Of a stretch of DNA of 64,000 nt, positions 21,413 to 32,745 are shown piece by piece. This DNA is from Litchfieldia sinesaloumensis. Lineage in GTDB: Bacteria > Bacillota > Bacilli > Bacillales > Bacillaceae_L. The first letter of the stretch is position 1, and every line of letters begins with the position of its first letter. The stretch spans positions 885,056-949,055 of the forward strand of contig NZ_LT732529.1 in NCBI RefSeq assembly GCF_900156865.1, read 5' to 3'. A model generated the notes under the pieces. That model was given only the letters and a program-made list of their open reading frames with translations. It was not told the origin of the DNA and ran no database searches. The position numbers were made by a program, and so were the translations under genes.

Positions 21413-21416
<4 letters not shown>
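18204..21416 (+). CDS. carB: Carbamoyl-phosphate synthase large subunit (PyrAB)
   Basis: Makes carbamoyl phosphate from bicarbonate, ammonia and two ATP. 1070 residues (about 1071 in B. subtilis). Two homologous ATP-grasp halves are visible. The first starts [20 protein letters not shown]; the second begins near residue 550 with [38 protein letters not shown] and [19 protein letters not shown] mark the two active sites. The last 130 residues form the MGS-like allosteric domain ([12 protein letters not shown]), where UMP/PRPP control occurs in relatives. ATG at 18204 overlaps carA by 16 bases; the stop forms ATGA with pyrK. Confidence 0.98.
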
Positions 21417-23099
<1,683 letters not shown>

Positions 23100-23100
<1 letters not shown>

Positions 23101-23816
23101 TGCAACGACCATTAATTATCGCTCTTGATTTTCCGAACCAAAGAGAGGCTCAAGGATTTCTGAAGGATTTTCAAAATGAAAAGCTTTTCGTGAAGGTAGG
23201 AATGGAATTATTTTATCGAGAAGGTCCTTCCATCATTCATTATTTAAAAGAGCAAGGTCACTCTATTTTCTTGGACTTAAAGCTCCATGATATTCCAAAT
23301 ACCGTCTATTCCAGTATGAAGGGACTTGCCGGGTTAGGAGTTGATTTAGTCAATGTACACGCCGCAGGTGGACAGAAAATGATGGAAGCAGCACTAGAAG
23401 GACTTGAAGCAGGCACAGCAATCGGACAGTCAAGACCAAAATGTATCGCTGTTACACAGCTTACAAGCACAACTGAAGAAGTGATGAGACGGGAGTTGCT
23501 TATTGAACGGGATCTGCTTGATGTAGTAGTTGAATATGCTACTCTAACTAAGAAAAGCGGGTTAGATGGTATTGTCTGCTCTTCTCTTGAAGTACCGGTA
23601 ATCAACCGACAATTAGGGAATGATTTTATGACGGTTACGCCAGGAATCCGCCAGGCTTGTGATGATGTAGGTGATCAAGCGCGAATTGTTACACCTGAGA
23701 AAGCAAGAGAGTTAGGTTCAACTGCAATTGTTGTTGGTCGTTCTATCACACGTGCAAACAACCCGTTACAATCTTATAAATCAATACAAGCAGCATGGGA
23801 AGGGGTACAAGTATGA
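23100..23816 (+). CDS. pyrF: Orotidine 5'-phosphate decarboxylase
   Basis: Decarboxylates OMP to UMP without a cofactor. The ATG at 23100 (TAATG with the pyrD stop) is chosen over an in-frame ATG at 23076 because GGGAAGGAG lies between them. 238 residues (239 in B. subtilis). The catalytic array is seen in [13 protein letters not shown]: Asp59, Lys61 and Asp64, with Lys33 in [15 protein letters not shown] and VVGRSIT bind the phosphate. Overlaps pyrE by 4 bases. Confidence 0.98.
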
Positions 23817-24445
23817 AAAAAGAAATAGCAGAACATTTATTAGAAATTGGCGCAGTATTTTTACAGCCGAATGATCCATTTACATGGTCTTCAGGATTAA
23901 AATCACCAATTTATTGTGACAATAGAATGACCCTTTCTTTCCCTCATGTGCGCAAGAGAATTGCAAAGGGTTTATCGGACTTAATACAGACTCATTATCC
24001 TGAGGCTGAAGTGATTGCTGGAACAGCAACCGCGGGAATCCCTCATGCAGCATGGGTAAGTGATCTCCTTGATTTACCGATGTGCTACGTTCGTAGTAAG
24101 GCAAAAGCGCACGGTAAGGGTAATCAAATAGAAGGTAAAGTTGTGCAGGGTCAGAAAGTTGTGGTGATTGAAGATCTCATTTCCACAGGTGGGAGTGCAA
24201 TTACGGCGGCAGAAGCTCTACGTGAAGCGGGATGTGAAGTATTAGGCATCGTTTCCATTTTCTCCTATCAGCTTCAAAAAGCGAAATCAAACCTTGATGC
24301 AGCAAGGGTTCAGGTCCACACCCTTACAGACTATTCGACATTAATTGAAGTTGCTTTAGAAAAGACAGTAGTGTCAGAAAATGATATCGAAAGTCTAAAA
24401 AGCTGGCGTGAAAATCCAGCAGTATGGAATACGAGTAAAGTTTAA
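23813..24445 (+). CDS. pyrE: Orotate phosphoribosyltransferase
   Basis: Joins orotate and PRPP to form OMP. The ATG at 23813 (ATGA overlap with pyrF) follows AAGGGG; an in-frame ATG at 23795 lies upstream of that ribosome site. 210 residues. The PRPP motif [14 protein letters not shown] spans residues 116-129; [15 protein letters not shown] and [18 protein letters not shown] (catalytic Lys loop) are conserved. Last gene of the operon, closed by a hairpin shared with rqcH. In B. subtilis the cysH-ylnF sulfate/siroheme genes follow pyrE; here they are absent. Confidence 0.98.
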   Translation: MKKEIAEHLLEIGAVFLQPNDPFTWSSGLKSPIYCDNRMTLSFPHVRKRIAKGLSDLIQTHYPEAEVIAGTATAGIPHAAWVSDLLDLPMCYVRSKAKAHGKGNQIEGKVVQGQKVVVIEDLISTGGSAITAAEALREAGCEVLGIVSIFSYQLQKAKSNLDAARVQVHTLTDYSTLIEVALEKTVVSENDIESLKSWRENPAVWNTSKV

Positions 24446-24454
24446 TAAGAAATG

Positions 24455-24483
24455 AACCCTAGGATTAATTCCTAGGGTTTTCT
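24455..24483. terminator. Bidirectional hairpin between convergent pyrE and rqcH
   Basis: Perfect 9-bp stem AACCCTAGG / CCTAGGGTT with a 7-base loop. A short T tract follows on each strand (TTTTCT on plus; GGTTCATTTCTT on minus). The rqcH stop codon lies inside the right arm, so the hairpin is partly coding on the minus strand. Confidence 0.75.
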
Positions 24484-26184
24484 AAGTTTTAAAATTAAAT
24501 CTTCTTCAGGGGTAACATATACAGTTTGTTGATTGTCATAAATGACATAACCTGGCTTTGAACCATTAGGTTTTTTCACGTGACGCACCAATGTATAATC
24601 AACAGGTACAGAAGAAGAATTTTTTGCTTTGCTGAAGTACGCAGCAAGTGTTGCAGCCTCCAGTATCGTTTCCTGTGAAGGCTGTTTACTTCTGATAATC
24701 ACATGGGAGCCTGGTATATCCTTTGTATGGAGCCAGATTTCATCTCTAGCAGCTAATTTATTTGTTAAATAATCATTTTGTTTGTTGTTTTTCCCGACAA
24801 GGATCTCAGTACCATCACTTGCTTGATAGTGTTCTATAGAAGGTTTACTAGGTTTTAATTTCTTATTCCCTCTTTGCTGCTTATTTTTGAGATAGCCTTC
24901 CTCCATTAGCTCCTCGCGAATCTCCTGTAAATCCTTCGGAGCAGCAGATTCAATTTGTTGCAATAATGAGTCAAAATAAGCAATTTCCTCACTTGCCTTC
25001 TCAATCTGATGTTCTACATAGGTAACAGCATTCTTTGCTTTTTGGTATTTAGAAAAATACGTTTGAGCATTTTCAGACGGTGTTTTTTGAGGACTTAATG
25101 GTATGGTTACCATCTCATTATCTTCAGAATAGTAATTCAACACATTAATCTCTTTATCACCCCTGGTGAACGCATACATATTCGCTGTCAAGAGTTCACC
25201 AAACAGCTTATATTTTTCAGCTTTTTCCGATTCTACTAGCGTCGCTTTCAGCTTTTTAATTTTTTTCTCATTTTTTGATTTTTCATTTGTGATAAACCGC
25301 TCTAAATCGTTACCTTGTTGCTTTACTCGGTCACGTTCCGCTTTGCCAAAATAAAAACGGTCTAGCATCTCACTAATTGAAGTGAATTCTTTTGCTACCC
25401 CACCAATATGATGTAAAGGGAGGATGTAGAAATAATCTTTTCGACCCTTGGTAAGAATTTGTGGAGTAGTTTTATTTTCTTTAAGAGTTTCTATCATTGC
25501 CAAGAATGGTCCAGGTAGTGTCTTCCGGTTCGCAATTCCAGCTCGAAAAATTACTTCTTTTGCAAATAAAGGAGAAATCCCCGAAAATTTATTTACAATT
25601 TGCTGATCTAATCGGCCTGCATTAAAGTCAATCTTTTTTAAAAATATTTCTTCATCAACTGAAAATGGGTTTGTTTTTTCCTGTGCAGGTGGAAATACAT
25701 ATGTATACCCTGGTAAGACAGTTCGATGACGATTCACCGCTAATGAAACATGTTTGATGCTGTCTAGAATCGTTTGCTTTTCCGTATCGACAAGAATGAT
25801 ATTACTGTGCCTTCCCATAATTTCTACAATAAGTTGTTTGAACGAAACGTCACCAAGTTCATTTCGGCCTTTTATATCAAAGATGATGATTCTATCCATA
25901 TCGACCTGACGAATGTTTTCAATGATGCTGCCTTCAAGGTGTTTACGCAGTAGCATACAGAACATTGGTGGCTCAGAAGGGTTATCATATGATTCTTTTG
26001 TAACATGGATACGTGCATAGCTCGGATGTGCAGATAGTAAAAGCTTTTGGTTCTTTCCATTTGCACGAACTTGAAAAATCAATTCATTTTTATATGGTTG
26101 ATATATTTTTGATATTCTCCCATTATTTAGTGTTTGCTGTAGTTCGTTTACGATTTGTTTTGTGAAAATTCCATCAAATGTCAT
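24472..26184 (-). CDS. rqcH: RqcH, bacterial NEMF/Rqc2-type ribosome quality-control factor
   Basis: Binds peptidyl-tRNA-blocked 50S subunits and recruits tRNA-Ala to add an alanine tail that marks the nascent chain for ClpXP-type degradation; also known as YloA/FbpA-like. 570 residues (about 570 in B. subtilis). NFACT-N spans residues 1-180 and contains the conserved Asp97-Arg98 pair (QVDMDRIII) needed for tRNA recruitment. Coiled coil at about 290-430, then NFACT-R with [16 protein letters not shown] and [15 protein letters not shown]. Ribosome site AGAGGATACA precedes the ATG (complement of 26182-26184). Minus strand, convergent with pyrE; upstream lies dispersed repeat copy A. Confidence 0.95.
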   Translation of the reverse strand: MTFDGIFTKQIVNELQQTLNNGRISKIYQPYKNELIFQVRANGKNQKLLLSAHPSYARIHVTKESYDNPSEPPMFCMLLRKHLEGSIIENIRQVDMDRIIIFDIKGRNELGDVSFKQLIVEIMGRHSNIILVDTEKQTILDSIKHVSLAVNRHRTVLPGYTYVFPPAQEKTNPFSVDEEIFLKKIDFNAGRLDQQIVNKFSGISPLFAKEVIFRAGIANRKTLPGPFLAMIETLKENKTTPQILTKGRKDYFYILPLHHIGGVAKEFTSISEMLDRFYFGKAERDRVKQQGNDLERFITNEKSKNEKKIKKLKATLVESEKAEKYKLFGELLTANMYAFTRGDKEINVLNYYSEDNEMVTIPLSPQKTPSENAQTYFSKYQKAKNAVTYVEHQIEKASEEIAYFDSLLQQIESAAPKDLQEIREELMEEGYLKNKQQRGNKKLKPSKPSIEHYQASDGTEILVGKNNKQNDYLTNKLAARDEIWLHTKDIPGSHVIIRSKQPSQETILEAATLAAYFSKAKNSSSVPVDYTLVRHVKKPNGSKPGYVIYDNQQTVYVTPEEDLILKLRKP

Positions 26185-26239
26185 ACGTGTATCCTCTTTT
26201 CTATATAAATAAAAAGCAAAGTTTGGACTTAGTATTAGT

Positions 26240-26355
26240 GACTAGCTCCAGACACCATCGACTCTCTGGTCTAAGCCGATCCCTTCGGAAGGTAAAAAGT
26301 ACCTTCTAATCAGGTCTTGTCTTATGCTAGTCGCCTAAAGCTGCGCTCCTTGCAC
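26240..26355 (+). repeat. Dispersed intergenic repeat, copy A
   Basis: Non-coding 116-bp element between the divergent rqcH and yloB genes. It begins ACTAGCTCCAG, has a central perfect hairpin GAAGGTA / TACCTTC (about 26288-26306), then CTTATGCTAGTCGCC, and ends CCTTGCAC. These blocks recur in the same order in copies B (35189-35360) and C (43988-44103). Similar elements occur between genes in many Bacillaceae, from memory. Confidence 0.75.
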
Positions 26356-26466
26356 TATTCGTATAAATTAGTAACTTAGAAAAAGTATAGCATTTTTTTG
26401 GACGAGACTGAATAAGCTTTCATAGAGATGCAGATATACGATTTGTGAGGGGTGTGTAAAAGACGG

Positions 26467-29157
26467 ATGAAGTGGTATGAGCTTAGATCAGAAGAGGTCG
26501 AAAAAAAGGTAAATACAAGCCTTTCGAATGGTCTTACCGACCAGGAAGTAAAGCAGCGACAAAAGCAGTTTGGATATAATGAATTGAAGGAAGCTGAACG
26601 CCCTTCAGCACTTTTGCTATTTTTAGCACAGTTTAAGGATTTTATGGTACTAGTACTACTTGCTGCTACCCTAATATCTGGGTTATTGGGGGAATACATT
26701 GATGCCATCGCGATTATGGCGATTGTTTTAATTAATGGATTTTTAGGCTTTTTCCAAGAACGAAAAGCAGAAAAATCTTTACAGGCTTTAAAAGAGCTTT
26801 CCGCACCACAAGTGAATGTGTTTCGTAATAATGAATGGGTTCGAATTCTCTCGAAAGAACTTGTTGTAGGGGACATAATTAAATTTACTAGTGGCGATCG
26901 GATTGGGGCTGATGTTCGATTAATTGAAGTGAAAAGCCTAGAAATTGAAGAATCTGCATTAACTGGAGAATCCGTTCCTGTTACAAAACATGTAGACCCA
27001 ATTCAGGATGGTGACGTTTCATTAGGTGACCAGGAAAATATGGCTTTTATGGGGACAATGGTTACACGTGGAAGCGGTATAGGTATTGTTGTTGGAACTG
27101 GGATGAATACAGCGATGGGACAAATTGCTGAACTCCTTCAAACAGCGCATGCAATGATTACACCACTACAAAGAAGGCTAGAGCAATTAGGGAAAGTATT
27201 AATAACTGTAGCATTAATTTTAACCTTGTTAGTTGTTGTTGTTGGGGTTATAAATGGACATGAACTTTATGAAATGTTCTTAGCTGGGGTTTCATTAGCT
27301 GTTGCTGCAATCCCTGAAGGGCTACCAGCAATTGTTACTGTAGCACTTTCCTTAGGTGTTCAAAGAATGATTAAGAAGAATGCAATTGTAAGACGCTTGC
27401 CAGCTGTTGAAACATTAGGCTGTGCTTCAGTTATTTGCTCCGATAAAACGGGCACAATGACTCAGAATAAAATGACAGTTACGCATTTGTGGTCAGGAGG
27501 AAAAACGTGGTCTGTTTCAGGTACAGGCTATGATGTCGAGGGTAAATTTTTCTTTGGGGAAAGAGAAATCAAACCATCTGAGAATAAAACTCTTCAACAA
27601 TTGTTAACATTTGGTGTTTTATGTAACAATGCAACATTAAAACGAAAGGACCAAGATATTGTCCTTGATGGTGACCCAACAGAGGGTGCGTTACTTGTTG
27701 CAGGTATTAAGGCTGGTCTTACAAATGAATTCTTAGCACAGCAATTTGAGATAGTCGAAGAGTTTCCTTTTGATTCTTCAAGAAAAATGATGAGTGTGAT
27801 TGTAAGAGATAAATCTGGTAATCAATTTGTAGTTACGAAAGGAGCTCCTGATGTTCTACTTGGTGTAAGTAAATCTGTATTATGGGATAATAGGCAACAG
27901 CCTTTATCCGTAGATTCAGAGAATAAGATAAAGAAGGCGATCGAAGATTTAGCTTCGAACGCACTTCGTACAATAGCTGTTGGTTTTAAACCTTTAAGAC
28001 CCAATCAAAAACTTGTATCTGAACGTGAAGCAGAGTCAGACCTTACATTTATAGGAATTCAAGGGATGATTGACCCACCACGTCCAGAGGTAAAAGCGGC
28101 TGTAAGGGAATGTAAGGATGCAGGTATTAAGACAGTTATGATTACTGGTGACCACTTAATTACAGCAAAAGCAATCGCCACACAGCTTGGTATTTTACCA
28201 GAGGGTGGAAAAGTATTAGATGGATACGCGCTGTCAAAAATGGATCAAGAAGAGCTTGAAGAAATTGTTGATGACGTTTATGTATATGCGAGGGTTTCAC
28301 CTGAACATAAATTAAAAATTGTTAAGGCCCTACAAAGTAGAGGACATATTGTTGCTATGACTGGTGATGGTGTAAACGATGCTCCAGCCATTAAAGCTTC
28401 AGATATTGGAATTGCAATGGGTATTACCGGTACTGATGTAGCGAAAGAGGCGTCTTCACTTGTACTTCTCGATGACAACTTTGCAACAATTCGCGCAGCA
28501 ATAAAAGAAGGTAGAAATATTTATGAAAATATTAGAAAGTTTATTCGTTATTTACTAGCGTCCAATGTCGGTGAAATATTAGTAATGCTGTTTGCGATGT
28601 TAATGGGTCTTCCATTGCCACTCGTACCAATTCAAATCCTTTGGGTTAATCTTGTAACAGATGGCTTACCAGCAATGGCTCTTGGTCTTGATCAACCAGA
28701 GGGTAATCTAATGAAGCATGGCCCACGTCATCCAAAAGAGGGCGTGTTTGCAAGAGGATTGGGTTGGAAAATTATCAGCCGTGGATTCTTAATTGGAATT
28801 GCGACACTTGCTGCCTTTATGGTTGTCTATCATAGAGATCCAAACAATCTAGGATATGCGCAAACAATCGCATTCGCAACACTCGTTATGGCACAACTTA
28901 TCCATGTATTTGATTGCCGAAGTGAACGCTCGATTTTCCATCGTAATCCATTCCAGAATATGTACTTAGTATGGGCAGTTTTATCATCCATAGTATTAAT
29001 GTTAATTGTTATTTACTACCCACCACTACAACCAATTTTCAAGACTTATGCAATTGAACCAAGAGATTGGCTATTAGTCATCGGAATGTCTGCAATTCCA
29101 ACATTCCTATTGGCAGGTTCGTTATTAACAAGCCGACGTTCAACTGCCCGTGCATAA
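26467..29157 (+). CDS. yloB: P-type calcium-transporting ATPase (SERCA-like)
   Basis: ATP-driven cation exporter of the P2A type; B. subtilis YloB is a Ca2+-ATPase made during sporulation. The ATG at 26467 gives MKWYELRSEEVEKK; an in-frame GTG at 26452 is too close to the GTGAGGGG ribosome site. 896 residues. Actuator motif ALTGESVPV; phosphorylation site ICSDKTGTMTQNK with Asp326; nucleotide-binding KGAPDVLL; hinge MTGDGVNDAPAIKASDIG. Ten membrane segments, including VSLAVAAIPEGLPAIV with the Ca2+ ligands. Followed by a strong terminator, so probably monocistronic. Confidence 0.96.
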   Translation: MKWYELRSEEVEKKVNTSLSNGLTDQEVKQRQKQFGYNELKEAERPSALLLFLAQFKDFMVLVLLAATLISGLLGEYIDAIAIMAIVLINGFLGFFQERKAEKSLQALKELSAPQVNVFRNNEWVRILSKELVVGDIIKFTSGDRIGADVRLIEVKSLEIEESALTGESVPVTKHVDPIQDGDVSLGDQENMAFMGTMVTRGSGIGIVVGTGMNTAMGQIAELLQTAHAMITPLQRRLEQLGKVLITVALILTLLVVVVGVINGHELYEMFLAGVSLAVAAIPEGLPAIVTVALSLGVQRMIKKNAIVRRLPAVETLGCASVICSDKTGTMTQNKMTVTHLWSGGKTWSVSGTGYDVEGKFFFGEREIKPSENKTLQQLLTFGVLCNNATLKRKDQDIVLDGDPTEGALLVAGIKAGLTNEFLAQQFEIVEEFPFDSSRKMMSVIVRDKSGNQFVVTKGAPDVLLGVSKSVLWDNRQQPLSVDSENKIKKAIEDLASNALRTIAVGFKPLRPNQKLVSEREAESDLTFIGIQGMIDPPRPEVKAAVRECKDAGIKTVMITGDHLITAKAIATQLGILPEGGKVLDGYALSKMDQEELEEIVDDVYVYARVSPEHKLKIVKALQSRGHIVAMTGDGVNDAPAIKASDIGIAMGITGTDVAKEASSLVLLDDNFATIRAAIKEGRNIYENIRKFIRYLLASNVGEILVMLFAMLMGLPLPLVPIQILWVNLVTDGLPAMALGLDQPEGNLMKHGPRHPKEGVFARGLGWKIISRGFLIGIATLAAFMVVYHRDPNNLGYAQTIAFATLVMAQLIHVFDCRSERSIFHRNPFQNMYLVWAVLSSIVLMLIVIYYPPLQPIFKTYAIEPRDWLLVIGMSAIPTFLLAGSLLTSRRSTARA

Positions 29158-29200
29158 TCGAAACTTGGAATTCAGATACAATTTTATGTTATAATTCATG

Positions 29201-29233
29201 AGGTAATGGAGATATTCTCTATTACCTTTTTTT
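29201..29233 (+). terminator. Intrinsic terminator after yloB
   Basis: AGGTAATGGAGA pairs with TCTCTATTACCT (one G-T pair) across a 3-base loop, followed by TTTTTTT. Confidence 0.9.
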
Positions 29234-29351
29234 AATTAATAATTGAAGTTTTATGATTGGATTGTAGTGGAACGCGTCATCCTGCAGTGGAAATCACAAC
29301 AAATTTTAAAAGAGCCTTAATTTTTAAAAACTATTCGATTGATAAAAACAA

Positions 29352-29360
29352 TGGTAAAAT
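29352..29360 (+). promoter_or_regulatory. Possible extended -10 promoter for yloC-rpoZ
   Basis: TGGTAAAAT is an extended -10 (TGnTAAAAT) 58 bases before yloC. The -35 position is poor. A promoter is expected here because a terminator precedes. Confidence 0.4.
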
Positions 29361-29417
29361 AAGTATGGCAATTATGAGATTAAAGTGAAATACCTGTTAT
29401 GTTAGAATGGAAGTGAT

Positions 29418-30296
29418 ATGATGATAGCAAGTATGACAGGTTTTGGACGTGCCAAAAAGGAGACTGATGAATTCTCCGTTTATGTAGAACTGAAATCTGT
29501 AAACCATCGATTCTGTGAAATCAATACAAGAATCCCTAGACATTTACTGTTTCTAGAGGATAAAATAAAAAAAACAATAGTAGAACATGTGAAAAGAGGT
29601 CGTGTCGAAGTATTCCTTACTATAGAAGGTGAGGGGTTCGTAACGAAAACTCTATCCGTTGACTGGGAATTATTAAATACACTCGTTGTAACAACAAAGC
29701 AAATCCAAGAAAAATATCAACTAACCGATCAAATTACAACTCAGATGTTGCTTTCAAATGATAATATTCTCTCTATTGAAGAACAGAAAAAGGAGAATGA
29801 AGAATTAGAATTAATTATCCTTGAGGTGACAGAAAATGCGGTACAGCAACTGAAACAGATGAGGGAAGTTGAAGGGAATAAATTAATTGAAGACATCCTT
29901 TCATTTCTTGGTCAAATTGAAGAGAACGTACATACTGTTGAAGAATATGCACCAAGGGTAATTGCACATTATCGCGAACGTATTGAAAAAAGAGTGAAAG
30001 AATATGTGGGTAATGAATTTGATGAAAATCGGATTCTTACGGAGGTCGCATTATTTGCAGAAAAGGCTGACATAAGCGAAGAATTAACAAGACTAAGAAG
30101 CCATATTAGTCAATTTAGGGATACGGTAGATACGAATGAACCTATTGGCAGAAAACTTGATTTTATCATTCAAGAAATGAATCGAGAAACCAATACAATC
30201 GGTTCAAAAGCAAATGATCCTCAGATTGCTAAGCATGTGGTGGAAATGAAGAGCCTACTAGAGAAAATAAAAGAGCAAGTTCAAAATATTGAATAA
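29418..30296 (+). CDS. yloC: YicC/YloC family endoribonuclease
   Basis: Member of the YicC family; relatives have been described as endoribonucleases affecting sRNA and mRNA stability, and loss affects stationary-phase survival in E. coli. 292 residues from ATG 29418; the next ATG (29421) is equally possible, with GGAAGTGA upstream. The N-terminal signature IASMTGFGRA and SVNHRFCEINTRIPR are present. The C-terminal DUF1732 block reads EPIGRKLDFIIQEMNRETNTIGSKAND. The middle is charged helix. It begins the yloC-remA-gmk-rpoZ run. Biochemical function here is inferred from the family. Confidence 0.92.
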   Translation: MMIASMTGFGRAKKETDEFSVYVELKSVNHRFCEINTRIPRHLLFLEDKIKKTIVEHVKRGRVEVFLTIEGEGFVTKTLSVDWELLNTLVVTTKQIQEKYQLTDQITTQMLLSNDNILSIEEQKKENEELELIILEVTENAVQQLKQMREVEGNKLIEDILSFLGQIEENVHTVEEYAPRVIAHYRERIEKRVKEYVGNEFDENRILTEVALFAEKADISEELTRLRSHISQFRDTVDTNEPIGRKLDFIIQEMNRETNTIGSKANDPQIAKHVVEMKSLLEKIKEQVQNIE

Positions 30297-30356
30297 GCTT
30301 GATTATAAAGCTATTTTCACGGCAAAAATAGAGGGGAATACAATGGGGGAGATTAA

Positions 30357-30620
30357 GTGCAAATTAAATTAATAAATATCGGATTCGGGAATATTGTCTC
30401 GGCCAATCGAATCATTTCAATTGTTAGTCCCGAATCTGCTCCAATAAAACGAATTATTCAAGATGCTCGTGATCGAGGTATGCTCATTGATGCTACATAC
30501 GGTAGAAGGACGCGTGCAGTGATGATTATGGATAGTGATCATATTATTCTCTCTGCTGTACAACCTGAAACAGTTGCACAAAGATTATCAAAAGAAGATG
30601 AGCTAACAGACGAAGGGTAG
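30357..30620 (+). CDS. remA: RemA, DNA-binding biofilm matrix regulator
   Basis: Small DNA-binding protein; in B. subtilis RemA activates matrix operons (eps, tapA) and osmoprotection genes and forms arc-like oligomers. GTG start at 30357 with GGGGGAG (30345-30351) 5 bases upstream, giving [20 protein letters not shown]. 87 residues. [26 protein letters not shown] and [22 protein letters not shown] are nearly identical to the remembered B. subtilis sequence. In species without the eps/tapA operons its targets must differ; those genes cannot be checked here. Confidence 0.95.
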   Translation: MQIKLINIGFGNIVSANRIISIVSPESAPIKRIIQDARDRGMLIDATYGRRTRAVMIMDSDHIILSAVQPETVAQRLSKEDELTDEG

Positions 30621-31249
<629 letters not shown>

Positions 31250-31250
<1 letters not shown>

Positions 31251-31483
31251 TGTTAAACCCATCTATTGACTCATTATTAAATAAATTAAATTCTAAATAT
31301 ACACTTGTTACGGTAGCAGCCAAAAGGGCAAGAGTAATGCAAGAGAAAAATGATGGAATGGTGCAAAAACCTGTCTCTTTTAAATCAGTTGGAAAAGCAT
31401 TAGAAGAAATTGATTCTGGCTTACTCTTTTATTCAAACGAGAAGAAGACGGCTGTTGATACTTCACCAACAACTACTGAATAA
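31250..31483 (+). CDS. rpoZ: RNA polymerase omega subunit
   Basis: Small RNA polymerase subunit that stabilises beta'. 77 residues, about 10 longer than B. subtilis (67) because of a C-terminal Thr-rich tail ending SPTTTE. The core is clear: [30 protein letters not shown] and [17 protein letters not shown] at 31250 overlaps the gmk stop, with TGGAGG in the gmk end as ribosome site. Followed by a strong terminator. Confidence 0.96.
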
Positions 31484-31487
31484 CCAA

Positions 31488-31522
31488 AAATAACAACCTC
31501 TCATGTAGGTTGTTATTTTTTT
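31488..31522 (+). terminator. Intrinsic terminator after rpoZ
   Basis: AAATAACAACCT pairs with AGGTTGTTATTT across a 7-base loop, with a T tract. Ends the yloC-rpoZ operon. Confidence 0.92.
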
Positions 31523-31542
31523 AAGAATAAGGGGGGATTTTC

Positions 31543-32745
31543 ATGCTTAATAAGAAAATACTGCTTTGTGTAAGTGGGGGAATTGCAGTATATAAGGCTG
31601 CAGCACTGACAAGTAAGTTAACTCAAGCAGGTGCCGAAGTTAAAGTCATAATGAGTGAATCGGCAATGAAATTTGTGACTCCATTAACATTCCAAGCTTT
31701 ATCTAGAAATGATGTGTATTATGATACATTTGACGAAAAGAATTCTGCAGTTATAGCTCATATTGATCTTGCAGATTGGGCTGATTTAATCCTTGTTGCA
31801 CCAGCAACAGCAAATGTAATTGGTAAATTAGCTACTGGTTTAGGAGATAATATGATTACAACTACCTTACTTGCAACTACTGCACCAGTCTGGATTGCTC
31901 CAGCAATGAATGTCCATATGTACGATCATCCCGCAGTAAAACGTAATATTAACACTTTAGCAAGTGATGGTTATCAATTTATCGAACCATCTGAAGGCTA
32001 TTTAGCATGTGGTTATGTTGGGAAAGGGCGTTTAGAAGAGCCTGAAAAAATTGTGGAGCTTATTATATCTCATTTCTCTGAACAACCATTTCTCCAAGGG
32101 AAAAGGATTCTGATAACAGCAGGACCTACTCGCGAGAAGGTAGATCCTGTTCGTTTCTTTACCAATCGTTCGACAGGAAAAATGGGCTATGCACTAGCAG
32201 AAACAGCAACAAAGGCCGGTGCCGAAGTAACCTTAATATCGGGGCCAACGAATTTACCTGCACCTCCAAACGTAAAAAGAATTACAGTTGAGTCAGCAGA
32301 AGAGATGCTTACACAGGTAATGTCCTATTATAAACAGACTGATATTGTTATTAAATCGGCAGCTGTTGCAGATTACCGTCCAAAACAGGTCTACGATGGG
32401 AAAATGAAAAAGAAGTCTGGAGACCTCTTTATAGAACTAGAGAGGACAACCGATATTCTAAAAACCTTAGGTGAACAAAAAGAGCACCAATTATTAGTTG
32501 GGTTTGCTGCAGAAACGGACAATGTTGATGAGTATGCGCAGCGAAAACTAACAACCAAAAATCTAGATATGATTGTGGCTAATAATGTTACGGCACAAGG
32601 AGCGGGATTTGGTACTGATACAAATCTTGTCACGATATTCAAAAAAGATGGGACCTCTATTCGATTGCCGTTAATGTCTAAGCTTGAAGTGGCTAATGCC
32701 ATACTTCAAGAAGTGAAAAAATCAATGGATGGCGAGAACAAATGA
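31543..32745 (+). CDS. coaBC: Bifunctional phosphopantothenoylcysteine decarboxylase / phosphopantothenate-cysteine ligase
   Basis: Carries out two steps of coenzyme A synthesis. The flavin-dependent CoaC domain is residues 1-185 (CVSGGIAVYKAAALTSKL, APAMNVHMYDHP, and catalytic Cys in LACGYVGKGRL). The CTP-dependent CoaB domain follows from about residue 190 (ILITAGPTREKVDPVRF, NRSTGKMGYALAE, KSAAVADYRPK, VGFAAETDN). 400 residues. ATG at 31543 with AAGGGGGGAT upstream. The stop overlaps the priA start (ATGA). Confidence 0.97.
   Translation: MLNKKILLCVSGGIAVYKAAALTSKLTQAGAEVKVIMSESAMKFVTPLTFQALSRNDVYYDTFDEKNSAVIAHIDLADWADLILVAPATANVIGKLATGLGDNMITTTLLATTAPVWIAPAMNVHMYDHPAVKRNINTLASDGYQFIEPSEGYLACGYVGKGRLEEPEKIVELIISHFSEQPFLQGKRILITAGPTREKVDPVRFFTNRSTGKMGYALAETATKAGAEVTLISGPTNLPAPPNVKRITVESAEEMLTQVMSYYKQTDIVIKSAAVADYRPKQVYDGKMKKKSGDLFIELERTTDILKTLGEQKEHQLLVGFAAETDNVDEYAQRKLTTKNLDMIVANNVTAQGAGFGTDTNLVTIFKKDGTSIRLPLMSKLEVANAILQEVKKSMDGENK

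Noticed and set aside
26409-26442. Sigma-E promoter for yloB
   Set aside because: TGAATAA and TATACGAT are partial matches with a 19-base spacer, too far from consensus to list.
26376-26876. Minus-strand frame of 166 codons at the rqcH-yloB gap
   Set aside because: Mostly antisense to the start of the clear calcium ATPase gene; Ser/Phe-rich composition typical of shadow frames.
29158-29417. Riboswitch or small gene between yloB and yloC
   Set aside because: Apart from the terminator, a possible repeat remnant and an extended -10, no conserved RNA motif or frame with a ribosome site was seen.
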